Position numbers and translations under genes: made by a program. A stretch of 64,000 nucleotides of DNA from Cryptomeria japonica (taxonomy: Eukaryota > Streptophyta > Pinopsida > Cupressales > Cupressaceae). Of this stretch, positions 22,375-32,923 are shown piece after piece. The stretch covers positions 339,876,870-339,940,869 of the forward strand of contig NC_081412.1 of the NCBI RefSeq assembly GCF_030272615.1, given 5' to 3'. How positions within the stretch are numbered: the first letter of the stretch is position 1; every line of letters begins with the position of its first letter. The notes beneath the pieces are model-generated. The model did no database searches, was not told the origin of the DNA, and was given only the letters and a program-made list of their open reading frames with translations.

Positions 22375-24722
22375 ATGGGTGGTGATCTAATTCGCCATGA
22401 GCCAACGATCCATGAAGGGTTGCTGCAGGATGTTGTATGTGAGCATTAGTTCCGAAACCACGGCTGGTTGGATTATTTCTTGAAAATCAAGGATTTCAAC
22501 GATGAAATAGTTGCGGAATTTATGCATTCCTTTGATGAAGGAGAAGCTACAGTCAAAGGGTTAAGGGTAATTGCTACGGAGCAGCGAATTGCAGAGGTCA
22601 CAGGGTTGCTGCAGGAAAGAGATCTCTTTCCAGAATCAAAATACGCAAGGAGTGCCAAAGCAGAGTTCATAATTTCCACTGACAGACCCTTAATGGTGGA
22701 CAGACAAGGGACTAGAAGGTTTTCTTTACCAGCACATTGGCCTCAGGTAGCTCTGTATATTATGAAATATATTACATGTGAAGGACAGTATTCAAATCTG
22801 CATTCACCACATTTTCAATTACTTAGTCATCTGCGTCATGGCCGGCGAGTTAATGTCCCAAATTTCTTGTATCATCTCATTTCTATAAGTGCTAAGGAGA
22901 CTAGAAAATATGGAAATCGCTCTATTAGCCATCATGGACTGGTTAAGTTGCTTGTACATCGGTCCCTGAGAAATGTTTCACAAATGGAATGGGGTGTGTT
23001 TGAGGATATTCTGCAATTTAGGGTTGATGAAGCCCCTATTGCGAATAATCCGCCGGCTCAAGAAGAGATTGTTGCAGAAGATCTTTCTGGTGAAGATGAG
23101 GGTTTGCTGGTTGCTGAAGGAGCTACAATTATTATGGAAGGAAATATTGAAGCAGAGTCAATCGAAGAACGACCCTCTACTTCCCTTCAAAGAGATTCAC
23201 TTGTTTTGCAAAGGGAAGGAAAGAATTGGAAAAGGATGAATCAGATGAAGAATTTGTTATCCGGCCGCAGGAAACTCATATTCTTCCTGCAGCCAAGAGG
23301 CGTCGAACAAAAACAAAAACTCCTGCATCTGTTTCAAAAGTGTATGTAAGAAGAACAAGAAGAAGGACACAGAAGACTCAACCTGTGAGTAATCCAGCAG
23401 AGGTTATTGCAGTAGAAACTTCGGAAGAAGAAAATGCTGCAGAGAAAGAAATGCAAGAAAACCCTGTGGAAGAGGAAATTAAAGAAAACCCTACAGAAGA
23501 AGAAATTCAAGAAGAAGTTGTAATGGATAAGCTAGCAAATCTTGCTTCAGTGGCATTGCAATGTGAGGAGACTGTTGATGATGTTCTACAGCAACCTGAA
23601 GAAAATGTGGGAGATATGTCAACTCAGAATGAGGAGTTTATTGAAGAAATCCCACGGTCTAAGGTAGGACCTATTAGACCTCCTTCATCCCTAACTAGTT
23701 TATCAATTGCTTTAAGATTTTTTAGGCAATGGGAAATAGAGAAGGATAGGTTGCAGGGGATAATTAATAAGTAGCAAAAAGAGATTGAAAAGAAAGATAA
23801 TAGAATTAAGGAATTAGAAGCTAAGGTAGAAGAGATTTATGGTATGGTTCCTGAGATGATGCAGTGTAGGGCACCCCCAAGAATTTATGCAGTACATTTG
23901 AAAGAGCGGTATCTGAATTTCAGACTAAACCACATTGTTAGGGACCTTAATCCATCCTTGGAAACACCTGAGGAATTCTATCATGCTTATCAAACCTCCC
24001 CACATGCTGTAAGGAATTTGTAATGTGAATTATATTTACATAACTATGTTGTACCCCAAGATAGAGAATGGAATCCTTTATTGTATATTGGGGATATCCA
24101 TCTCAGAGCTTTAATGTCATGGATCCAAAATGAGATGATCATAGGACCACAAGCCAAGGAGTTTGAAAAATTGGAACTTGACTGTCCATTGCCATTGAGG
24201 AGGGAATCAGAAGCACCCAGGGTTCTGTATTATGATTGGCAAAAGTTGCTAATAAGAGATGATGTTAGTAAGATAGTACTTCCAATGAGAGAGGAAGTCT
24301 ATCAAGCATATGAACATTTGGTTCAGACCCACAGGACAATTGCACTAGAAGGGCTAACTCAACGCTGGAATCATCTACTAGATCATTTAAAACTGGGAGA
24401 ACCTTACTCATTACAGAATTTTCATGCAGCCATACAAAGAGCCTCCAGATACATACAGCTAGGCAGGGAGAAATCCAATAACTGGTTGCCATTAATCTTT
24501 CAACCTCCAATCCTTATGTGGCCACTTTTGGCATGCCAACCAACAAAACATAATTATGATGCAATTGTAGAAGAAACAGCTAGGTGGTCCAGGTTAGAGA
24601 AAATGAAGGGATTTTATTGGAATTTGCCTTCCAAGGGAACCGGACAGGACACTATTGGTGATTTTAGAGTTTCAGCAAAAATCAGAAATTTTCCTTTTGC
24701 TGCAGGAGCAGCAAACCCTTAA
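22375..24722 (+). pseudogene. Element B ORF3 (post-integrase protein, unknown)
   Basis: ATG at 22375 (MGGDLIRHEP) opens a frame of roughly 780 codons, broken by TAG at 22447, a frameshift near 23230-23340, TAG at 23772 and TAA near 24020. The first third has RRFSLPAHWPQVALYIMKYI and LLSHLRHGRRVNVPNFLYHL, resembling the plant-transposon-protein domain of Athila-type elements. A long acidic Glu-rich middle (23400-23650) leads to a short coiled coil (EIEKKDNRIKELEAKVEEI). A C-terminal helical domain holds MSWIQNEMIIGPQAKEFEK and LTQRWNHLLDHLKLGEPYSL. No signal peptide or membrane segment is evident, so 'env-like' is only positional. Confidence 0.7.
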
Positions 24723-24734
24723 AGTTGGGGGGCA
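24721..24734 (+). promoter_or_regulatory. Polypurine tract of element B
   Basis: AAAGTTGGGGGGCA lies directly before the 3' LTR start (TGATAAG at 24735) and would prime plus-strand synthesis. Confidence 0.85.
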
Positions 24735-26002
24735 TGATAAGTTGATGCTTTGACATGTTTTTATCATGACACTTAGGGTTTTTTGGTATCTTTGGGGTTG
24801 CATTGTGATAAGTAAAGTATTGTGAATTGACTATATGTAATCCATGTTTTAAAACTGAACTTAAGAAATCATGTTTGAACTTTGTCTGTTAATTCCTGCA
24901 GCCATGCCAATTTATTCCTGCAGCCAAATGATTTGTCCCTGTGATATGCGGATTATTTAGAGTAATGTCATATGTGAGTTAATGAATGTATTAATTGAGT
25001 AAGATACATATGCATGTCCTTGTATGTTGTTTTTGTTTTAGGGCAGATAATAATTGATGTTGCGGTGGATGATTTTCTTTCGCGCCTAAGGACTGGAGAA
25101 TCACGTTCAGATAACTGGAGGTCAAACTGAAGGGGATTTGAGCAAGCGCAATGTATGGCATAATCGGAGCAGTTATACTTCACCATGGGAGTTTTAACTC
25201 TGGTGCATATTGAATTCGCAAAATATCGCTTTGGCGTGCAAAGACTGTGGTTCGGTTTCAGATCCACGGTTCCTGCAGCCAAGCTCTCAGTTATCTCCTT
25301 CACCTGACAATTATCCGCCTCTTCTTCTAGGCGTAACTTGAGTTGTCCATTGTAATTGATCTTTTCTTTATAATAAGCTCTTCCTTCTTTCTTAGAGTTA
25401 GACAAGATGAAAAGGAATTAAGCAGAGTTTTGTCAAGCATTCTGAATTTTTCTCTTTTAGAATATGTAATCATTTTTAGGAAGAAATGAATAAGAATATG
25501 TTGTTCTGATCTGTTAATAGTACTTTGCTGGGAGTTTGATATCACTCATCCAAGGGGGCCCACTTGGTCAATGATCCTGTGTTTATGATCATTGAAGTTA
25601 GTTTTTACTTAGTTGCAGTAGAAGTTCATGACTAGATTGTTCCTGCAGCCACTGGAAATAGATCCGTTGACTGTTCCTGCAGCCAAGACAGAACGGTGTG
25701 ATTTCTGTTATTTTAATTAGATCATTTCAGCAGTGTTTTGTGAAGCTTTCAAGTAGCCTTTTATGATTTCAATTCCTGCCTTTCCTTCCTGCATAATGTT
25801 AGTTACTGCAGTAATGCAAAATAATCCTTTAAGGAGCTTATTGCATATATATTGCAGACCCATTTCAAGTTTTACGTTCCTGGATTGATAACTAAATGAA
25901 CACCAGCCATGAAAATAGTAAACTCTACCATATGAATGTCCAAACTTCGGATTGAGATTTCAATTAGAGGTATTATTATTATCATTATAGTTGGGGTAGA
26001 CA
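24735..26002 (+). repeat. 3' LTR of element B
   Basis: 1268 bp, begins TGATAAGTTGATG and ends GGGGTAGACA, followed by GATGC (target duplication). It keeps intact copies of the TTCCTGCAGCC motif at several places (near 24893, 24914, 25270, 25650, 25676). Confidence 0.95.
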
Positions 26003-26936
26003 GATGCATCTCTGGACGGGTGGCTAGGGCAGTTTGCACTCATACCTCACCCTCCCACCTCGCCCTCACCACACGCCATGGCAGTTGGACGGAGCCAGAC
26101 ACAGCATAGGACCACTCTTATCACAGATCAAGATGAGAGGACGTCTGTAGAGGAGCAGAACAGAGCAACTGGAGGTGGTGGACATGGCCCGAAGATCATC
26201 GATGTTGAGGAGAGCATGTCCGAAGGACTACTGGCAGGTCTTTACCTCACCCCGCCAGACCCTAGAAATCCAGCAGGTTCGCTTCAACAATTCTTTGGGG
26301 AGCTACAGGGGATTTCAGATATAGCACGCGGAATGGCACAGTTGACTAGACAGATGGATGCCGACAACTCAGCTGACGCTGAGAAGCTGTGCCACTTCAT
26401 GACTTCCGGATGTGCGGACGAGTTTGCATGCCACTTTGAGCAGCACGGTGGCCAGACAGTAGTACACCGGAAATGGTACAAGAGTGGACGCACATGTGAC
26501 TGGTGGAGGGAGTGGGCACCTTGGGCGCCACCTTGAGCAGTATGGAAGGATCTTTTCGTAATGTCTACCTACAGATGCGACAAAGTCAGATAGAGCAGCA
26601 AACCCAGCAGCTGTACGCAACAAAATTGGAGAAGGGGAGAAGTGTGCGAAGTTAGCTGTAGTAGACAAGAACCTGAGGATTGAGGTAGAGACAAAGGTGA
26701 CTACTTATGAGGCCCGTTGCAACATGCAGAGGGAGGTACAGGTGCTGGCAGAACAGGTGGCTAAGCTTGCTCTATAGATGGAGCAGAAGGACAAAAAACT
26801 ATTGGAGGCCACACACATAGTCAAAAAGGCACGGGAGCGGCAGCTGATAGTCAAGAAGAACCTCAGACTCCACACAGGGCAACAACCTTCTTCTTCAACC
26901 ACGACAGGGACGCCCCCTCCCCCTTCTCAGTCTTAG
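26003..26936 (+). pseudogene. Element A ORF3, C-terminal part with coiled-coil tail
   Basis: The frame interrupted at 14908 resumes in phase just after B's right target duplication. It is rich in Gly/Glu (near 26160-26220) and contains LYLTPPDPRNPAG and a cysteine-bearing region near 26385-26440. After a stop and shift near 26535 the last part is heptad-like (REVQVLAEQVAKLAL, then EQKDKKLLEATHIVKKARER) and ends in Ser/Thr/Pro. The same architecture is seen in A2 at 60480-60880. Role unknown; oligomerisation is likely from the coiled coil. Confidence 0.55.
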
Positions 26937-26985
26937 TCTTTTGTTTTGTTATTCCAGCGCTTGTTGTCTGGAGACGACCACTTTT

Positions 26986-27024
26986 TTGGGGGGGCTGATG
27001 TTAGGGGTCAATAACACATGTTTG
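26986..27024 (+). repeat. Polypurine tract and truncated 3' LTR of element A
   Basis: TTGGGGGGGGCTGA is followed at 26999 by TGTTAGGGGTCAATAACACA and a few more bases identical to the first bases of the 5' LTR. After about 23-26 bases LTR identity stops and the 105-bp target copy begins. More than 300 bp of 3' LTR are missing. Confidence 0.85.
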
Positions 27025-27129
27025 GCTTTTATGTTGAACTCGATATATGTTTTGAACTTTTGATGACATGGATTTCATATTCCATGAATTTTGTAGACAT
27101 TTGACACTATCTATATTTCTAATGTGTAG
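27025..27129 (+). repeat. 105-bp target duplication of element A, right copy
   Basis: Matches 4605-4709 with one substitution and continues into the remaining T1 sequence at 27130. It shows that T1 was the target and that the duplication is about twenty times the normal size. Confidence 0.9.
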
Positions 27130-27403
27130 CTTATTTCCTTTAGCGCAAGCCTAAAATTTGCACTTATACTTATGTGATCAATGTAAACTTGTGTATGTGC
27201 TTCTATTTGATGAGATTATTGTGTCTTTAATGTTTATTTATTAAAAAATGCATGAAAGAAGTTTGAAATCGTTAAAAAAATTTGAATTTCTTGGGTTTTT
27301 CAATTTGCCGAGTCTCGGCCGAGTCTGGGCGCCAAGTCTGAGTCTAAGTCAAAAATCAGCTTATCAAGTTCGAGGCGAGTCCGAGTCTTGTAACTTTAGT
27401 TGA

Positions 27404-27795
27404 CACAATGAGATCAACTATTGGATATGCTTTTGTTATGAATTTACAAAGTGTTTCATGACAAAGAAAGCACCACCATATAGTCATCTTGCCTTCACTA
27501 AACAAGAGTACAAGGCAGTTACTGCAAGTTGTGAGGCCATATGGTTGCAACAGCTACTCTATGACTTCCAACTGAACCCAGTGACATCAACTCCATTGTA
27601 CTGTAATTATCAATTGGTGAAAAACGGTGTATATCATGCTAGAACCAAACATACTGAGGTTCATCTTCACTACATTCAACATTTGTCTTCATCATTGTGC
27701 CACACAAGTACAAACTACAGAAACAATGACTCAATCACTTGGACCTGATCAATTTGTAAAATTTACAGACAAGCTTGGAGTTGTATCTAATTAGT
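27404..27795 (+). pseudogene. Copia remnant K, right part: RNase H end
   Basis: The frame cut at 4019 resumes as DTMRSTIGYAFV, then KQEYKAVTASCEAIWLQQLL, YHARTKHTEVHLHYIQH and, shifted, SLGPDQFVKFTDKLGVVSN before TAG. These match copia RNase H (RKSTSGY, EAEYMAA.EAIWLR, HARTKHIE.HYHF) and the pol C-terminus. A purine-rich AGGGTGGAG at about 27799-27807 just before TATTGGATATG may be its polypurine tract and LTR start. Confidence 0.8.
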
Positions 27796-27807
27796 CATTA
27801 GGGTGGA

Positions 27808-29122
27808 GTATTGGATATGCATAAACATATGTATTTATATTACAGAAGGTTTTATGTCTAAATACATAATTCAACTAAAAAATGTAAGTTGCAACCAAAT
27901 TTAACTTCCTCGCATAATAAATTATCTCACACACACATTACATTATATGCTCATTTCCTCTATAAATTAGTGGATCTTTAGAATTTATTCCGGAGCTCTC
28001 AGATGATCATTTTGAAAATGTCCAAGGCTTATCAGATATTCTTTTTTTTGCAAATCAGTAATCATTGAAGTCAACTGGGTAACATTCAGTTGACAAATAT
28101 AGACAAACAATTTGTGTGCCTTTGGCATGCTTACATGTTTTGCATGCATGGCAGGCCATTCAAAAAAACTGATAAAAAATCATTTTTGATTCTTTCAAGG
28201 GATAAATAAGGCATTAGTACCTTAGTGCTTTTCTTTACCTCTTCAAAATATTCCCAAATCAAACTGTAGAGAAGATCCAGTCTTGATACATCAGAAATTG
28301 CCATATTCAAAAGCCATCTATCATGGTGACAGATACCATGTGCAAAAGGACAAGGACAAAAACTAGTGGCACTATTAATATAAGAACCAATATGAAAACT
28401 ACTGTGATTGATAGCAATCATTTGAGATGCAAGGCCCTGGTTGGTCGGGTTGCAGAGTTCTTATAGCTTTATAAATCAGCTCATTTGGATTCACAAACAA
28501 TATTTCGAAACCAAGCTTCCTGGTTGTTTGATTTCCTACCAAGGTTCAAATGATAAGCATGAAATTGAAAAATGGGCCTAGCAAATGATGGCCTGTCTGC
28601 TCAAACAAACAACACTAAACACGTTTTTATTTGCAAAACAGTTTTAAAAATTAAGTCAAAAATATTTCTTTCTGAATTAACTCTTTTTCCAGATCCATGG
28701 ATCTATAATGGGGTACCTTGGAGCTTTAAATTTCTTTCTAGAAACATAGTCATCCCTTTCTTTGTTCAAGAGAAAGAACTGTGAATTTTGATAGTACTAA
28801 AAGAGACGATTGTAACCTGTCCATTGTTTCATAGATGACTTTGCAACTAAGGCAACTGGTAAAAACCATCTTGATAGAAAATATAGTATCTACATTGTTT
28901 TAGGGACTCAATCAAAGAGATTTGTTTATCTTGGTAAAGAAGGCAGACTAATTTCATTTTATAGCTCCTTATGATAGTTTTTTCCAAGTATAACAAATGG
29001 CTCAGCTTTACCATCATATAAACCAATGCTAAATTCAAAATTTGCATGATAAGACATTAATAAAGAAATTTGCTTGTGTAAAAATTCACTTTAAAGTTGA
29101 AACTAAAAATAATAGGAGATAC
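27808..29122. other. Stretch without assigned gene
   Basis: The first part may be LTR of K, but no second copy is available to prove it. A minus-strand frame at 28131-28421 (SRLDLLYSLIWEYFEEVKKS) ends in a splice-donor-like AAG/GTACTA and could be another exon of the gene below; I could not match it with confidence. Confidence 0.3.
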
Positions 29123-29469
29123 CCTTTTGGCAGCATAGCGGCAAGAATGAAAAGAATAGGAGGTCGATTACTTTCAGAATTCCTTGTGATTTTGCTGGAA
29201 TCTCCACCCAATGTTGTCTCCTTATGCATATATTTCACTAAAGTATTGCATATTTCACTTCTTTCACATGATGTGAGGAAGGCGGGGCAGTACACTGTAA
29301 GACTGATTAAAGAAGAGACTAACTTGCAACCAAATTCTTTCACCACTGCTTCACAATTAATTAATGCTTGCTGCATCTGTACACCTGCACCTCCCGAAAC
29401 AAGCAGCATTGTAGGAGGATCAAGCCCCAGCTGACCAGCCATATAAAGAATCTGCCTATGCAATGTTGC
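29123..29469 (-). CDS. DPH6: Exon of diphthine-ammonia ligase (DPH6), RidA-like domain
   Basis: On the minus strand a 347-bp uninterrupted exon begins after the acceptor ATACAG/GC (29470) and ends at a donor GG/GTATCT (29123). It encodes ATLHRQILYMAGQLGLDPPT, then ALINCEAVVKEFGCKLVSS and PPILFILAAMLPKG. This matches the RidA/YjgF-like repeat of the plant ATP-dependent diphthine-ammonia ligase, which completes diphthamide on elongation factor 2 in the cytosol. Identification is from recalled family pattern (LGLDPPTM, NCEA, TVYC, SER). The exon has no stop, so it may belong to a live gene with long introns or to a fresh pseudogene. Other exons were not found. Confidence 0.75.
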
Positions 29470-31640
29470 CTGTATGAATAAAATAGCATTGGTTAATTTA
29501 CATAATCAATACTGTTTACAATATAGGTAAATATCAAATTAACTTTCAATCAAAGACACATCACATGATGGAAAGAAGCTACAAGAATTCATGTCATGCC
29601 CCTTGCAGCGAATACATATATACAATAACCTAAATCAAATTAATCAAAGGAAAAGAAGACATTGCATGCATTTGGTTCAGCGATTGGATAGGTATCATTA
29701 ACATGCTAAGGAGAGAGCAAGAGTAATCACCATGTGTTAAGAAAGGAAGCAGCAAGTGCAATCCATTAGGATAATGGATTAGACAGCAAACGATTTGTTA
29801 AGGCAACAAATAGTTAAGAGCAGCGATTAAGAGTCAAGAGGAGGCGCCACCCTTTGAAGGGAAGGTTCACCCCCAACTGATACATCCCTTCAGCGATGGA
29901 GGACAATATAAGAAAGGAGGACGGGGGTGATAGAGAGGAGGACCAGGGATCAACAATTAATTGAAAATCACGACTTCAGAAAGACAGCAATCAAGGCATA
30001 TATAATTGTTATTGAGGAGTAATCTTATTATCAACTAAGGTAGCGATGAATGTAATTAAGGACAGAGATGGATAATTAATTCACATAAGAGAGAAAATAA
30101 AAAACAATAAAGGGGCAAGCAGATTCCATTATCCATCGAAGGCAGGAGATTAAATTCAGTCAGCAACAGCAGTGGTTAGGACAGCAACAGTTCCAATCAA
30201 GAGAAAGGAAAGAGGTCCAAATTACTTGTAAGATCTATGCTATGCTTTAAGCATGAGTATTCTGAAATTAATCATTAGGTCTGCAAGAGTTAAGAATAAC
30301 AACAACTAGAATTAACAATGTCAGTTAATGACTTAGTTATCTTAGAAACTTACAACTATGTTAACTAGACATAAATGTATGTAATATATTCATGGTATGC
30401 TTTACTCATCATATATATGTAATACACAACTTAAAAGCATAACGAAGTATGTTTAGAAATACATTCTTGTAAGGAAGGGTATGTGATGTAATGAAGGGGT
30501 GACGAGGGGCTCGTAAGTAGGCCGTTCTAGAACGACCAAAGTGGCGTCTAGAACTTTGAGGGCCCTTACATGGAGGAGTCAAGGAACTTGGTTACATTCT
30601 CTACCTAACCCCACAAGATATGGTTAATTTCGGAGAAAAAGACTTAAAGGGTAATTCCAATCACAAGAAGAAGGATAAGGATGGAAGTAATGAAGGAGAA
30701 CGGTGTTAGGATACCTCACTAGGTAGACCACCTCATGGTAGTTGACCGATGGTCCCATGAGGCCAAGGGGGCTCTGGCTTTCAATCCGCTCTTGGGCCTA
30801 GGGTAGAGGATCTCTTGGACACCTTATTCTTCCTCCTTACTCCCACTCTCTTATGGTTGAGTTCCAATAAGGAATTAGACATAGCTAGGGTTAAATTTAT
30901 GTTCTTGACCCTAGGTATAGAGAATTTATGTTTGATTATCCTTTTTAGAAGATTTTATATTATGGTTTATATACATTTCAATGGTTTCCTAACCTACCGC
31001 AAGATCTCAATCAGGTACACATCTTGTTCCATTTGTAGTTTTTCATAGAAATGGTGATTTAGGGAAAGAACTAGGATTTGTACAAAAAGGGTACATTGCA
31101 ATTTAACTTTTCACCTCAACTAATTGAGGAGCAATTTATTACCATGATAAATAAATGTGAAACTATGGAAATATCAAGATGGAATGAAGTAGAGAATTTT
31201 TTTTGTTTTCTCACATAGTTATCCATGAAATTTCCAAATATACTCTAAGCTAAAACATTATTACATGTACCTCAAAACTAGTAAAATGGCATATTCGATC
31301 ATTTTGACCTAACCAAATTGACACTGAAAATATGAAACAAACATGGAAGTAAACCATAGATTCATTTATTCAAACTAGACAGAATTTTAGCAAAACGATT
31401 GAGGATGGGGGGGGATGGATTTTAAGGACAGACAAAAATATTTCTGAATTCTCAGAACAAGCTATTATTAAAATATTCAAAATTAATGACTTTAAATTAC
31501 AAATAAACGAAAAATACCTAAAAATAACATAAACAAATTACAAAAAGTTAAAATTTTAAAAAGTAAAGAAATAATTCATTGATTTGAAAATTTAATGGAT
31601 GGACTATTAATCATGGAAAACATAATATAAAACATGATTC
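29470..31640. other. Stretch without assigned gene
   Basis: If the DPH6 exon is functional this would be intron upstream of it. A segment at about 29740-30260 has a TATA-like AATATAAG and purine-rich LTR-like character, and 30490-30860 is locally GC-rich, but I found no coding match. Confidence 0.3.
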
Positions 31641-31649
31641 ATAGTTTTA

Positions 31650-32460
31650 TTGAAAGATGCCCAAAAACTAAATTCATCACGCAAAGTACATACGCACATT
31701 GCACGACAAGCCCAAAAATTGAAGTCAAGAATAAATTTGATACCTTGAAAAAAGTCGCAACTTGATTTTGTGTTGCTTGTCCTGCGTCCTCCATTCTCTT
31801 GTTATACAATTTATCTCTTATGTTTTGATATTATAATCTTTTATTTTTTATATTATTTATACAATTGTCTTATTGTTATATATAATTCAGAACCATTTAT
31901 TAAATAAATACTTTATTTCTTAGATAATTTTACTTTTCTAGTTTATCTTTTCATAAAATTTGTATACTTTTGTCTATAAATTTTTATTTCTAGATAATAT
32001 TTATATTTATCAAGTATTATTAATATATATTTAGATTTGCTTAGTATGGTATTTTGGCTTTAATTCCTTTTTGCATATTTTATATATTTATGATCTTTGT
32101 ATGTGTTTTGTAAAGTTGTAATCAAACCTACAACCCCCAATAAATTCTTCCATATCGAGGCACCATACCCACATATCAATACCCGTCCATGTACTCATTT
32201 TGGCAACTTACCTTTTAATGAATGCTATCATAAAAGAGCAATAAGAACAATATGCTATTCTAAAATATTGGGGTGATGATTACAAAGAGGTAAATCTCAT
32301 ATAGAGTTTGATAATGTGACCAATAATTAAAAATATGATACTTTTCCACAATTAAAAAATACTAATAATAGCTAATACTATTACAAACCACCAAGTCACT
32401 GTGTCACGATGGTGATTGCATGCTAAAGTAAGCATTCTATTCTAATACCCTGACTTAAGA
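31650..32460. repeat. Dispersed repeat related to the LTR of copia L
   Basis: 31655-31755 (GATGCCCAAAAAC..AAATT, then GAAGTCAAGAAT.AAT) resembles 36880-36985, and 32222-32450 (CACCAAGTCAC, GGTGATTG) resembles 36645-36850. The order of the two blocks is swapped between sites, so this is a rearranged or tandem fragment. Confidence 0.45.
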
Positions 32461-32923
32461 CTTACTATAACGAAAGTAGAAAATACCAACACACTAATTG
32501 AAAACTAAAAACATGGTAACCGAATGAAACAATATATTCTCCAAAGGCATTTCTTAAAATTGTTCTTGGATCAAACAAAACTCCACCAAGTTGCTTTGTA
32601 ACCCTCATAGAATTGTAGTTCCTAAGCTTTATTCCTAAGTTCCCAAATTCTACCTCCCTAACTCTTAAATTACAATTAGAAATCCCCTAAATTATTAGAC
32701 AACCATCTATTGAACATATGTTGCCATTGATGCCAAAGGAATGTTGTCTTTGATGTCAAAGGAGTGTCAAATGTGCTAGTCAGTTGTCATTGATGCACTG
32801 GCATCCGGAAGAATGAAGAATGCATAAAACTGTCATGTCATATCAGAGCATTTTGAGTTGCGGAAGTATTGTAGTTAGCCATGTTGGTGGAATCAATTGA
32901 GGAATATTTGTAGCATAGTTGGA

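Larger units (their letters stand above)
14908..26002 (+). mobile_element. Ty3/gypsy element B, Athila-like (11.1 kb)
   Basis: A complete-length element: LTRs 14908-16173 and 24735-26002 beginning TGATAAG and ending GTAGACA, tRNA-Asp primer site, gag, protease, RT, RNase H, integrase, ORF3, and purine tract. Flanks are GATGT and GATGC, a 5-bp target duplication with one change. The protease motif DLGA, the Asp primer and the post-integrase ORF place it with Athila. LTRs differ at roughly 3% of the first 400 bases compared by eye. Stops, shifts and an integrase active-site change make it inactive. Confidence 0.92.
4710..27024 (+). mobile_element. Ty3/gypsy element A (about 11.2 kb without nested B)
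   Basis: Order: 5' LTR, tRNA-Asp-like primer site, gag with four zinc knuckles, protease, RT, RNase H, integrase, an extra small ORF, a repeat-rich leader, a long third ORF with a coiled-coil tail, a purine tract, and the first 25 or so bases of the 3' LTR. Gag-pol order and the RT/IN motifs make it Ty3/gypsy, and extra ORFs after integrase recall the Tat/Athila side of that family. Many stops and shifts make it dead. Element B sits in its third ORF. A2 at 58945-61200 is a relative. Confidence 0.85.
4020..27394 (+). mobile_element. DNA transposon T1 (hAT-like?), interrupted by gypsy element A
   Basis: T1 interrupts the copia K frame. Flanking bases TTTTGTTGA (4011-4019) and TTTAGTTGA (27395-27403) form an imperfect 8-9 bp target duplication. 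The ends are related: CAAGACTC opens the element at 4020, and its complement GAGTCTTG lies at 27383-27390, four bases from the inferred right end. Both ends are rich in GAGTC/CTCGG strings. Own sequence is 4020-4709 and 27025-27394. Near 4285-4329 two G/C hairpins occur. A weak frame at 4337-4561 (EPEPELEPK, then RTYLRHTRRM) could be the end of a transposase; not proven. T2 at 32924-33981 is a second copy in the opposite orientation. hAT is favoured by the 8-bp duplication; superfamily is inference. Confidence 0.5.

Noticed and set aside
22375-24722. Envelope gene in element B
   Set aside because: Position fits, but there is no signal peptide, membrane segment or cleavage site, so 'envelope' is not claimed.
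28131-28421. Further DPH6 exon on the minus strand
   Set aside because: A donor-like site and helix-like peptide exist, but I could not align it with the known protein, so it is only mentioned.
29740-30320. Solo LTR starting TGTTAAGAAAGG and ending AATTAACA
   Set aside because: The flanking five bases do not match and no partner copy is present.
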